A DNA stretch of 64,000 bases from Sideroxyarcus sp045866275 (lineage in GTDB: Bacteria; Pseudomonadota; Gammaproteobacteria; Burkholderiales; Gallionellaceae). Below the pieces are notes generated by a model. The model worked only from the letters and a program-made list of their open reading frames with translations, ran no database searches and had not been told where the DNA came from. This document shows, one piece after another, positions 52,807-60,558 of the stretch (positions are counted from its first letter, which is position 1; the number at the start of each line of letters is the position of its first letter). The stretch is taken from NCBI GenBank assembly GCA_045866275.1, contig BAAFRX010000001.1, positions 124,001 to 188,000 on the forward strand, read 5' to 3'. The position numbers and the translations under genes were made by a program.

Positions 52807-54717
52807 ATGTCGCCAGAGCAGCAAAAAATCATCGACACGCTGAAGATCAGCGGCCATTTGCCCACGCCGAAGGGGGTGGCGCTGCAGGTCATCGAACTGA
52901 CGCGACAGGACAGTGCGACCAACCACGACCTGGTGCGCCTGATCGGCGCCGATCCGGCGTTGAGCCAGCGCGTGGTGAAGGCGGCGAACGCCCTGCTGGG
53001 CAAGGTGTCGCGCCCGGTGGTGACCATACACGATGCGGTCACCGTGCTGGGGATGCGCGCGCTGCGCCAGCTGGTGCTGGGCATCGCCCTGGTGGCCGAT
53101 TACCGGCATGGCCCGTGCACCCGTTTCGATTACACCCATTTCTGGTATCACTCCCTGCTGACGGCTGTCGCCGCGCGCCTGCTGGCGCAACAGGCCAGGC
53201 TGATGGCGGCGGAAGAGATCTTCGTGCTGGGCCTGCTCGGGCAGATCGGTCAGTTGGCGCTGGCGACCGTCTATCCGCAGGCGTTCAGCGATCTGCTGCA
53301 AGCGGGTATCGATGAACAACAACTGCGCGCAGGGGAGCGCGCGCAATTCGGTTTCGATCACGCCGAAGTCTCCGCCGCGATGCTGGCCGACATGCATTTT
53401 CCGGTGATGTTCCAGCATCTGGCGCGCGACTATCGTACGCCGCAGGCAAGCGAAACCGCAGAAGGCACGCGCGAATGGCAGTTGTTGCGCACCCTCAATC
53501 TGGCGGCGCTGCTGGCCGATGCCTGGCTGGCCGATGACGCGGAGCGTCCGCGCCCGATCCGTGCCGTGCGCCGCGCCGCGGCGGAGTTGGCGATCGAGGA
53601 GGGGGCGCTGCTCGAGCTGGTTGCGGTCTGCAAGAACGACGTGCAGCAATGGGTGGGCCTGCTCGGGATGGGCAGCCTGCATCTCCCTGATCTGGTGTTT
53701 GCCCCGGCGGAGGAGACGTTGCCGCCGGACGGCGACCTGCCCTATACGCTCAGTCCGCATGACTACAAGATGCGCGTGTTGCTGGTCGAGGATGATCGCG
53801 CCATGCGTGCGCTGGTCGAGCATTGGCTGACTGCGGCCGGGCATCGCGTCAGTGTGGCGCAGGACGGTGCGGAGGCGTTGAAGATGGCGGAACTGCACCG
53901 GCCGCAGGTGGTGATCGCCGACTGGAACATGCCGCAGATGGACGGTGTCGCGCTGTGCCGCGAACTGCGCCGCCTGCCGCAGCAGCGGCATGCCTACCTG
54001 ATCGTGATGACGGCCGCGTACACGCCGGACAAACAGGTCGAGGCCTTCGAGGCGGGCATCGACGATTGCCTGGCGAAACCGCTGACGCCCAAGCTGTTTT
54101 TCGCCCGCCTGCGCGCGGCGCAGCGCGTGGTGCAGTTGCAGGAAGAGCTGGCATTCGACCGCGAACAACTGGTGCGTTTTTCCGGCGAGTTGTCGGCGGC
54201 CAACAAACGCCTGCAACAGCAGGCGCTGACCGATGCGCTGACCGGGCTGCCCAACCGCCGCTTCGCCATGGACCGGCTGGAACAGGAGTGGGCGCTCACG
54301 CGGCGCGGCGATCGGGCGCTATCCTGCATGATGATCGACATCGATCACTTCAAGTCGGTCAACGACCGCTTCGGCCATCAGGTGGGCGACGAAGCGCTGA
54401 AGCAGGTGGCCGAAACCCTGCGCAAGACAGCGCGCGCGCAGGACGTGGTATGCCGCCATGGCGGCGAGGAATTTCTGGTGATCTGTCCGGATGCCGTTGC
54501 CGCCGCCGCCTGCCAGGCGGCGGAGCGCATGCGCCTTGCCGTGGAGTCGCTGCGCATGGCGGCGCCGGACGGCCAGCCCGTGCCGCTCACCATCAGCATC
54601 GGCGTGGCGGAAAAAAGCGGGCAGGCCGCCGCCATGCACGAGTTGGTCAATCGCGCCGACGACAACCTGTACGCCGCGAAAAATCAGGGACGCAACCGCA
54701 TCGTGCTCAATTCCTGA
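52807..54717 (+). CDS. HDOD-REC-GGDEF regulator, probable diguanylate cyclase
   Basis: Cytosolic signalling protein of 636 residues. Residues 10-215 are an HDOD domain (LPTPKGVALQVIELTRQD, then LIGADPALSQRVVKAAN). Residues 320-440 are a receiver domain with VLLVEDDRAM, phospho-acceptor Asp in VIADWNMPQMDG near residue 380 and Lys in DDCLAKPLTP. Residues 475-636 are a GGDEF domain with an active GGEEF site (CRHGGEEFLVI) and the lead-in TDALTGLPNRRFAMDRLEQE. It should make cyclic di-GMP under phosphorylation control. The ATG follows GGGAGAG. No cognate histidine kinase is adjacent. Confidence 0.93.
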   Translation: MSPEQQKIIDTLKISGHLPTPKGVALQVIELTRQDSATNHDLVRLIGADPALSQRVVKAANALLGKVSRPVVTIHDAVTVLGMRALRQLVLGIALVADYRHGPCTRFDYTHFWYHSLLTAVAARLLAQQARLMAAEEIFVLGLLGQIGQLALATVYPQAFSDLLQAGIDEQQLRAGERAQFGFDHAEVSAAMLADMHFPVMFQHLARDYRTPQASETAEGTREWQLLRTLNLAALLADAWLADDAERPRPIRAVRRAAAELAIEEGALLELVAVCKNDVQQWVGLLGMGSLHLPDLVFAPAEETLPPDGDLPYTLSPHDYKMRVLLVEDDRAMRALVEHWLTAAGHRVSVAQDGAEALKMAELHRPQVVIADWNMPQMDGVALCRELRRLPQQRHAYLIVMTAAYTPDKQVEAFEAGIDDCLAKPLTPKLFFARLRAAQRVVQLQEELAFDREQLVRFSGELSAANKRLQQQALTDALTGLPNRRFAMDRLEQEWALTRRGDRALSCMMIDIDHFKSVNDRFGHQVGDEALKQVAETLRKTARAQDVVCRHGGEEFLVICPDAVAAAACQAAERMRLAVESLRMAAPDGQPVPLTISIGVAEKSGQAAAMHELVNRADDNLYAAKNQGRNRIVLNS

Positions 54718-54730
54718 AGTCGTGGCACTT

Positions 54731-54790
54731 GTTGCGAACCCGTGTGGGTCGGACTTCAGTCCGACATGCCAGATCGAAACACGACCTCCA
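54731..54790 (+). repeat. Partial relic of element A
   Basis: The first 36 bp (GTTGCGAACCCGTGTGGGTC onward through the GGACTTCAGTCCGACATG hairpin) match the inner left half of element A nearly base for base. The second hairpin is degenerate (AGATCGAAACACGACC) and both ends are missing, suggesting a decayed copy just after the HDOD-REC-GGDEF gene. Confidence 0.65.
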
Positions 54791-54873
54791 ATGTGCCTGC
54801 AAAAAACCAAACGAACCTTGAATTGCATGGCATAGAATCGGCGCTCATGCATCTTCGATATTCGAGGTTCTGA

Positions 54874-57800
54874 ATGGCACTTTCCTGGAACGAAATCCGC
54901 AACCGAGCAATCGAGTTCTCCAAACGCTGGGAGAACGAAACCTCGGAAGATGCCGAAGCCAAGCCGTTCTGGACGGAGTTCTTCAACGTCTTCGGCATCG
55001 ACCGCAAGCGCGTCGCCAGCTTCGAGGAGCCGGTCAAAAAGCTCGGCGACAGGCAGGGCTACATCGACCTGTTCTGGAAAGGCATGCTGCTGGTCGAGCA
55101 CAAGTCGCGCGGCAAGGATCTGGACAAGGCCTATACACAGGCGCTCGATTATTTCCCCGGCATCAAGGAACGCGACCTGCCAAAATATGTGCTCGTCTCC
55201 GATTTCGCGCGCTTCCGTCTTTACGATCTTGAAGAAAACACCGAGACCGAATTCAAGCTCGCCGACCTGCACAAGCGCATCAAGCACTTCGCCTTCATCG
55301 CGGGTTACCGCACGCAAACCATCGCGCCGCAGAACCCGGTCAACATCAAGGCCGCCGAGCGCATGGGCAAGTTGCACGACGCGCTCAAGGCGGCGGGCTA
55401 CGAGGGGCATCCGCTCGAAGTGCTGCTGGTGCGCCTGCTGTTCTGCCTGTTCGCCGAAGACACCGGCATCTTCCAGCCCGCCAGCGCGTTCCGCGCCTGG
55501 ATCGAAGAGCGCACCGCGCCGGACGGCTCCGACCTCGGCGCGCAACTGGCGCTGTTGTTCCAGGTGCTCAACACGCCGGAAACTCCCCCTCCTCAATCCT
55601 CCCCCGCAAGCGGAAGAGGAAGCAATCGTGAAAATCACTCTTCGATTCCTGTGCGCTCGAAAAATCTCGACGAACAGCTCGCCGCCTTCCCTTACGTCAA
55701 CGGCAAACTGTTCGAGGAGATGCTGCCCATCGCCGACTTCGACGCCGCCCTGCGCGAGGCGCTGCTCGACTGCTGCGCGCTGGACTGGAGCGCCATTTCG
55801 CCCGCCATCTTCGGCGCGCTGTTCCAGAGCATCATGGATGGCAAGGCGCGGCGCAACCTCGGCGCGCACTACACCAGCGAGGAAAACATCCTCAAGCTCA
55901 TCCAGCCGCTGTTCCTCGACGCGCTGTGGGAAGAATTCAAGCGCGTAAAAAGCAACAAGAACAAGCTGTTCGAGTTCCACAAGAAATTGCGCACGCTGAC
56001 CTTCTTCGACCCCGCCTGCGGCTGCGGCAATTTTCTGGTCATTGCCTACCGCGAACTGCGCAAGCTGGAACTGGACGTATTGCGCACCGTACATGCAGGC
56101 CCAGGTTCGCGCTTCCTCGACATCCACCAGGAGATCAGCGTGGACGTGGACCAGTTCTTCGGCATCGAGATCGAGGAATTCCCGGCGCAGATCGCGCAGG
56201 TCGCGCTGTGGCTGATGGACCACCAGATGAACGTGCGCGTGTCTGAAGAATTCGGCATGTATTTCGCGCGCATCCCGCTCAAGACCTCGCCGCACATCGT
56301 CAACGGCAACGCGCTTACCTTGGACTGGAACGACGTGCTGCCCGCGGAGCAATGCAGCTATGTGTTGGGCAATCCGCCGTTCGTCGGCGCGAAGTTCATG
56401 GACGAAGCGCAGCGCGAGGATGCGCAGCGTGTGTTCGCGGACATCAAGAGCGGCGGTCTGCTCGATTTTGTCGCCGCGTGGTATGTGAAGGCGGCGCGGT
56501 ATATAACGGCTGCATCGCCCTTTGCAGGAGCGGGCCATGCCCGCGAATCGCACGCAGATACGCCCGTTTCTGTAGGAGCGCGCCCTGCGCGCGAAAGCGT
56601 TTCGCACGCAGGGCGTGCTCCTACAAAAGCCGCTTTCGTCTCTACCAACTCCATCACCCAGGGCGAGCAGGCCGGCGTACTGTGGGGATGGCTGCTCGCG
56701 CGAGGCATGCACATCCATTTCGCCCATCGCACCTTCCAGTGGAGCAACGAAGCGCGCGGCATGGCGGCGGTGCACTGCGTCATCATCGGCTTTTATCTCC
56801 CCTCGCCCTCCGGGAGAGGGGCAGGGGGTGAGGGCGAGCCGAAAAAGACCCTCTACGAATACGAAGACATTCGCGGCGAAGCGCACGCCGTCGCCGCGCG
56901 CAACATCAATCCCTATCTGGTGGACGCGCCGGACGTGGTGCTGGTCAACCGCCAGCACCCGATTTGCGCCGTGCCCGAGATCGGCATCGGCAACAAGCCG
57001 ATCGATGGCGGCCACTACCTGTTCGCGCCGGACGAGAAAGCCGAGTTTCTCGCACACGAACCCAAGGCCGCCAAATGGTTCCGCCGCTGGATAGGCGCGG
57101 ATGAATTCATCAATGGCTATGAGCGCTGGTGTCTGTGGCTGGGCGACTGCCCGCCCGACGAATTGCGCAGGATGCCGGAAGCGATGAAACGCGTCGAAGC
57201 CGTGCGCGAGCTACGCCTTGCCAGCAAGAGCGCGCCCACGCAGAAACTGGCAGCGACCCCGACGCGCTTTCATGTGGAAAACATTCCCGATGCGCCTTAT
57301 CTCTTGATACCGCGTGTTTCATCGGAACGGCGCAGCTTCATTCCCATCGGCTTCATGCACCCAGACACGTTGACCAGTGATACCTCGCTAGTCATTTCCC
57401 ATGCCACCCTCTACCACTTCGGCATCCTGACCTCCACCATGCACATGGCATGGGTGCGCTACACCTGCGGTCGGTTGGAAAGCCGCTACCGCTATTCGGC
57501 TGGCATCGTCTATAACAACTTCCCGTGGCCCGACGCTGTAGGAGCGGGCCCTGCCCGCGAAAGCGTTTCGCACGCAGGGCGTGCTCCTACCAACACCGTG
57601 GAAGCCGCCGCGCAAACCGTGCTGGATGTCCGCGCGCAATTCATGCTCCCCTCGCCTTCCGGGGGTGTGGGGGAACGTGTGAGCGCAGCGAATTCAGCCT
57701 CCCTCGCCGATCTCTACGACCCGCTCACCATGCCGCCCGCGCTGGTCAAAGCCCACCAGGCTCTCGACCGCGCCGTGGATGCCTGCTACCGCAAAGCACC

Positions 57801-57915
57801 GTTCACCAACGACGCGCAACGGGTGGAGTTTTTATTCGAGCGCTACCAGCAACTCACCAGCCTGTTGCCGACAGCCACCGCAAAGCCTAAACGCAGCAAG
57901 AAAGCGGCGGCATGA
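54874..57915 (+). CDS. MmeI-type (type IIL) restriction-modification enzyme carrying in-frame repeat insertions
   Basis: Single-chain enzyme of 1013 residues combining endonuclease and adenine-N6 methyltransferase. The N-terminal nuclease site follows the MmeI pattern D-x9-E-x-K (Asp65, Glu75, Lys77 in YIDLFWKGMLLVEHK). Methyltransferase motifs are FFDPACGCGNFLV near residue 378 and NPPFVGAKF near residue 500. The target-recognition region and helical C-terminus (LADLYDPLTMPPALVKAHQA) follow. Related enzymes are about 920 residues; the excess comes from palindromic repeats read in frame near residues 238-251, 550-585, 641-655, 888-906 and 924-935. All known catalytic motifs are intact. No separate methylase or specificity gene is nearby. 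Confidence 0.88.
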   Translation: MALSWNEIRNRAIEFSKRWENETSEDAEAKPFWTEFFNVFGIDRKRVASFEEPVKKLGDRQGYIDLFWKGMLLVEHKSRGKDLDKAYTQALDYFPGIKERDLPKYVLVSDFARFRLYDLEENTETEFKLADLHKRIKHFAFIAGYRTQTIAPQNPVNIKAAERMGKLHDALKAAGYEGHPLEVLLVRLLFCLFAEDTGIFQPASAFRAWIEERTAPDGSDLGAQLALLFQVLNTPETPPPQSSPASGRGSNRENHSSIPVRSKNLDEQLAAFPYVNGKLFEEMLPIADFDAALREALLDCCALDWSAISPAIFGALFQSIMDGKARRNLGAHYTSEENILKLIQPLFLDALWEEFKRVKSNKNKLFEFHKKLRTLTFFDPACGCGNFLVIAYRELRKLELDVLRTVHAGPGSRFLDIHQEISVDVDQFFGIEIEEFPAQIAQVALWLMDHQMNVRVSEEFGMYFARIPLKTSPHIVNGNALTLDWNDVLPAEQCSYVLGNPPFVGAKFMDEAQREDAQRVFADIKSGGLLDFVAAWYVKAARYITAASPFAGAGHARESHADTPVSVGARPARESVSHAGRAPTKAAFVSTNSITQGEQAGVLWGWLLARGMHIHFAHRTFQWSNEARGMAAVHCVIIGFYLPSPSGRGAGGEGEPKKTLYEYEDIRGEAHAVAARNINPYLVDAPDVVLVNRQHPICAVPEIGIGNKPIDGGHYLFAPDEKAEFLAHEPKAAKWFRRWIGADEFINGYERWCLWLGDCPPDELRRMPEAMKRVEAVRELRLASKSAPTQKLAATPTRFHVENIPDAPYLLIPRVSSERRSFIPIGFMHPDTLTSDTSLVISHATLYHFGILTSTMHMAWVRYTCGRLESRYRYSAGIVYNNFPWPDAVGAGPARESVSHAGRAPTNTVEAAAQTVLDVRAQFMLPSPSGGVGERVSAANSASLADLYDPLTMPPALVKAHQALDRAVDACYRKAPFTNDAQRVEFLFERYQQLTSLLPTATAKPKRSKKAAA
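55584..55625 (+). repeat. Degenerate GC-rich repeat in frame in the MmeI-like gene
   Basis: CTCCCCCTCCTCAATCCTCC plus CCCGCAAGCGGAAGAGGAAG, read as TPPPQSSPASGRGSNRE within a linker between the nuclease and methyltransferase parts. It looks like a decayed or variant member of the CCCTCtCCC palindrome group. Confidence 0.5.
56523..56625 (+). repeat. Cluster of three REP-like units in frame in the MmeI-like gene
   Basis: Units: GCAGGAGCGGGCCATGCCCG, GTAGGAGCGCGCCCTGCGCG, and an inverted unit ending GGGCGTGCTCCTACA. Each contains a GC palindrome. They are read without a stop as GAGHARE, VGARPARESV and SHAGRAPT between YVKAARYI and AFVSTNSITQ, two conserved family stretches that normally lie close together. 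Confidence 0.85.
56798..56838 (+). repeat. GC-rich palindromic repeat in frame in the MmeI-like gene
   Basis: Contains CCTCGCCCTCCGGGAGAGGG followed by GCAGGGGGTGAGGGCGA. It is read as SPSGRGAGGEGE in the target-recognition region. Same palindromic core as the unit in valS, read in another frame and strand. Confidence 0.75.
57537..57591 (+). repeat. Inverted pair of REP-like units in frame in the MmeI-like gene
   Basis: A GTAGGAGCGGGCCCTGCCCG unit followed by an inverted CACGCAGGGCGTGCTCCTAC unit, read as VGAGPARESVSHAGRAPT after the conserved NNFPWPD. It repeats much of the unit at 56571-56625. Confidence 0.85.
57646..57677 (+). repeat. Variant GC-rich repeat in frame in the MmeI-like gene
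   Basis: CTCCCCTCGCCTTCCGGGGG plus TGTGGGGGAACG, read as LPSPSGGVGER directly before the conserved SLADLYDPLTMP. A shortened relative of the CCCTCCGGGAGAGGG palindrome. Confidence 0.55.
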
Positions 57916-58511
57916 ATGATGTGAATTTTCGCGGGCATGGCCCGCTCCTACAAACCACGCACATCCCCGTAGGAGCGGGCCATGCCCGCGAAACTTTAGC
58001 CAATATAGGAGTTGTAGGAGCGGGCCATGCCCGCGAAACACCCGCAATAAATGCAACACATTCAGGTCATCACGCATTGCGCAAAGGACGCGCCTCGATA
58101 GCAAACGGAATTTATCTGGTTACGACAACCACACTTGAACGCCACAAACTGTTTGAAGATTTTTCGGCAGGTTGCGCGGCGGCGAGGTGTTTTGAAAATG
58201 CCGAGTTATTAGGCGACGCAAAAATGCTGGCGTGGGTGTTGATGCCGGATCACGTCCATTGGTTGCTGCAATTGGGTGAGCGGGATACGTTAAGCGGGGT
58301 CGTGAACCGGCTCAAATCAGCCAGTGCCCGACATGCGAATCGCGCCCGTGGTATTAGCGGAGCGGTTTGGGCCAGAGCTTTTCACGATCACGGCTTGCGC
58401 AACGATGAGGATGTGCAAGCCGTGGCGCGTTACGTGGTGGCAAATCCCTTGCGTGCTGGGCTGGTATCCGACCTTGGAAATTATCCGTTCTGGAATGCGG
58501 TTTGGTTGTAG
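57912..58511 (+). CDS. REP-associated tyrosine transposase (RAYT)
   Basis: Y1/HUH-type single-strand transposase of the RAYT group, 199 residues as drawn. The HUH motif is MPDHVHWLLQL near residue 112, the likely catalytic Tyr is in VARYVVANPLRAGL near residue 177, and SGAVWARAFHDHGLR is typical. The first 45 or so residues are translated REP units (RGHGPLLQ, VGAGHARET twice), so the true start may be later, for instance the TTG in HHALRKGRAS; no good ATG exists there. The drawn ATG overlaps the stop of the MmeI-like gene (ATGA). REP units lie on both sides, as expected for a RAYT locus. Confidence 0.88.
   Translation: MNDVNFRGHGPLLQTTHIPVGAGHARETLANIGVVGAGHARETPAINATHSGHHALRKGRASIANGIYLVTTTTLERHKLFEDFSAGCAAARCFENAELLGDAKMLAWVLMPDHVHWLLQLGERDTLSGVVNRLKSASARHANRARGISGAVWARAFHDHGLRNDEDVQAVARYVVANPLRAGLVSDLGNYPFWNAVWL
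57927..58040. repeat. REP-like units on the 5' side of the RAYT gene
   Basis: Three units: an inverted TTCGCGGGCATGGCCCGCTC at 57927-57953 and two direct GTAGGAGCGGGCCATGCCCG units at 57969-57993 and 58013-58040. They overlap the presumed N-terminal codons of the transposase. Confidence 0.88.
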
Positions 58512-58512
58512 T

Positions 58513-58677
58513 ACGGCAATCGCGCGCAGGGCGCGCTCCTACAGATCGAACGACACCCCGTAGGAGCGGCTCTCAGCCGCGATTCGCGAGCAGGGCACGC
58601 TCCTACATCGTGATCGCGAGCAGGGCGCGCTTAACCGCTATTCAAACCGCTATTCGCGTGCAGGGCACGCTCCTACC
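58513..58677. repeat. REP-like units between RAYT and pyrD
   Basis: About five full or partial units: CGCGCAGGGCGCGCTCCTAC, GTAGGAGCGGCTCTCAGCCG, GAGCAGGGCACGCTCCTACA, a partial GAGCAGGGCGCGCTTAA, and GTGCAGGGCACGCTCCTACC. The last supplies the TAG stop codon of pyrD on the minus strand. The gap holds no other gene. Confidence 0.85.
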
Positions 58678-59686
58678 TGACCGCCGCCGCGCATTCCCTG
58701 ACCAGCGCTTGGCCGCGATAGATCAGGCCACTGTAAATCTGCACCAGCGCCGCCCCGGCCTTGATTTTTTCCAGCGCATCCGCGCCTTTCAAGATTCCGC
58801 CGACACCGATGATGGGCAGCGCGCCCTGCAGTTCGGCGGCGAGTTGGCGGATGACGGCGGTGGATTTTTCGCGCACCGGTGCGCCGCTCAAACCGCCGCT
58901 CTCGTTGCCGTGCGGCAGATTCTCAACACCGTCGCGCGACAAGGTGGTGTTGGTGGCGATGACGGCGTCGATGCGGTGTTGGGTGAGCAGGGCGGCGATT
59001 TGCTTGATCTGTTCTGTATCCAAATCCGGGGCGATCTTTACCGCCAGCGGCACATATTTACCCTGCTGCTGCGCCAGTTTTTCCTGTTCCGCTTTCAGTT
59101 GGCCGAGCAGCGCGTCGAGCTCGTCGCCGCCCTGCAATTGGCGCAGGTTCCTGGTGTTGGGCGAGGAGATGTTGATGGCGACGTAGCTGGCGTGCGCATA
59201 CACCTTGCGCAGGCCGATGAGATAATCGTCTGCGGCTTTTTCGATCGGGGTGTCGGCGTTCTTGCCGAGGTTGATGCCGAGCACGCCGGTGAATTTGGCA
59301 CGCTTGACGTTCTCGATCAGCGCATCCACGCCGCCATTGTTGAACCCCATGCGGTTGATGATGGCCTGTGCTTGCGGCAGGCGGAACAGGCGCGGGCGCG
59401 GGTTGCCGGGTTGCGGGCGCGGGGTGACGGTGCCGATCTCGATGAAGCCGAATCCGAGCGCGGCGAGGCCGTTGATGCATGCGCCGTTCTTATCCAGCCC
59501 GGCGGCGAGCCCGACCGGGTTGGGGAAGGTGATGCCCATCACCGTGCGCGGATCGGGCGCGGGCTGCGGGATCAGGCGCGACAGGCCTAGACAGTGCGCC
59601 GTGTTCAGGCTGGTGAGCGTGGCATCGTGCGCGGTCTCCGGATCAAGCGCGAACAGGGCGGGGCGGAACAGGTTATACGGATTCAT
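58673..59686 (-). CDS. pyrD: Dihydroorotate dehydrogenase (quinone), class 2
   Basis: Membrane-associated flavoprotein oxidising dihydroorotate in pyrimidine synthesis; 337 residues. The class 2 N-terminus (LFRPALFALDPETAHD) precedes the FMN barrel with NPVGLAAGLDKNG near residue 56, NRMGFNNGGVDA near residue 111, the catalytic Ser segment VAINISSPNTRNLR near residue 172 and GGLSGAPVREKST near residue 245. Its TAG stop is inside a REP unit, so the end of the protein (RECAAAVR) borders repeat DNA. Its start overlaps the end of the membrane protein gene upstream by 4 bp. Confidence 0.96.
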   Translation of the reverse strand: MNPYNLFRPALFALDPETAHDATLTSLNTAHCLGLSRLIPQPAPDPRTVMGITFPNPVGLAAGLDKNGACINGLAALGFGFIEIGTVTPRPQPGNPRPRLFRLPQAQAIINRMGFNNGGVDALIENVKRAKFTGVLGINLGKNADTPIEKAADDYLIGLRKVYAHASYVAINISSPNTRNLRQLQGGDELDALLGQLKAEQEKLAQQQGKYVPLAVKIAPDLDTEQIKQIAALLTQHRIDAVIATNTTLSRDGVENLPHGNESGGLSGAPVREKSTAVIRQLAAELQGALPIIGVGGILKGADALEKIKAGAALVQIYSGLIYRGQALVRECAAAVR

Positions 59687-60558
59687 TTCTTGACGGTGAT
59701 GGAAATGGGAAAGGGTTTGCGTTTGAACACTTCGCCGCGCGATTTTCCGCGCCAGAATTCGGCGACGACATCGCCCAGTTGCAGGCAGAGCAGGCCGAGC
59801 AGGGCATAACCGAGCTGGGCGAACCCGGCCTGCGGCAACTGCACGATGAGCGTGCCGCCGCCGAGTTCAAAGGTGAACACGAGTAAATTTCCGGCGACCA
59901 GACCGGACAGGGCGCCCCCGAGCACGCGCCCCCAGTCGCCGTGAGGGATGCCGTCAAACACGGTGCTCTCGTGCCACAGCAATTGCAGCGCGACGAGCAA
60001 GGCCAGAGGTGCCAGCCACAGCAGCCAGAAGCCGGATTGGGGCCAGACGCTGCCCACGGTCAAACCGAGCAGCGCCAGCGTCAACAGGGTGTGGGCGGCG
60101 GCATGCCGCGAGATGAACCGCAGCGCAGGCATGCCGGTCAGCAATTTGAGCAAGCCGGCCTGCGCTACGAAGGCGGTGCGCAGCAACAGCACCAGCGGCG
60201 CCAGCAGGGCAAAGATCAGCGTTTGCAGCAGACTGCTGGTGAAATCGTGCGAGGCCGGGAGCAGCCAGCTCTCGGCGAACAGATTGAGCCAGGCCAGCAA
60301 CCAGCCCAGGAATGCGCCGGCCACCGCAAGCGCCAGAAAATAGGCGCGCTGCAGACGCAGCAGACTATGTCCGCCATTTCGTGCCTGCCATGTGTCGGCC
60401 AGCCACAGCAGGAGGATTGCGGCAACCAGCGTCAGCGCCAGCGGCGCCAAAGGCATGAGGGGGAATGTGGTCCATTCAGGTAGTGCATCGGCCAGCCACC
60501 GTGCCAGCAGGGGCAACAAGAGCAGGCTGAAGAAAAAGAGGGCGAGGCGTGTCAGCAT
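59683..60558 (-). CDS. Polytopic membrane protein of unknown function
   Basis: Protein of 291 residues, very rich in Leu and Ala, with about eight hydrophobic segments (for example LALFFFSLLLLPLLARWLAD at the start, LALTLVAAILLLWLADTW, and TLLTLALLGLTVGSVWP). I do not recognise a family motif. The start is the ATG that opens the first membrane segment; a longer open frame upstream would overlap bpt in a different frame. Placed between bpt, which it overlaps by 7 bp, and pyrD, which it overlaps by 4 bp, so it belongs to an aat-bpt-this-pyrD unit. A transport or membrane-protein assembly role is possible but unsupported. Confidence 0.7.
   Translation of the reverse strand: MLTRLALFFFSLLLLPLLARWLADALPEWTTFPLMPLAPLALTLVAAILLLWLADTWQARNGGHSLLRLQRAYFLALAVAGAFLGWLLAWLNLFAESWLLPASHDFTSSLLQTLIFALLAPLVLLLRTAFVAQAGLLKLLTGMPALRFISRHAAAHTLLTLALLGLTVGSVWPQSGFWLLWLAPLALLVALQLLWHESTVFDGIPHGDWGRVLGGALSGLVAGNLLVFTFELGGGTLIVQLPQAGFAQLGYALLGLLCLQLGDVVAEFWRGKSRGEVFKRKPFPISITVKK

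Noticed and set aside
54319..57057. Minus-strand open frame of 912 codons opposite the GGDEF and MmeI-like genes
   Set aside because: Composition typical of a reverse-strand shadow; the opposite strand has complete domain motifs.
57927..58677. Repeated GTAGGAGCG units considered as a CRISPR array
   Set aside because: Units occur in both orientations with irregular spacing and partial copies, and they flank a RAYT gene; this is a REP cluster.
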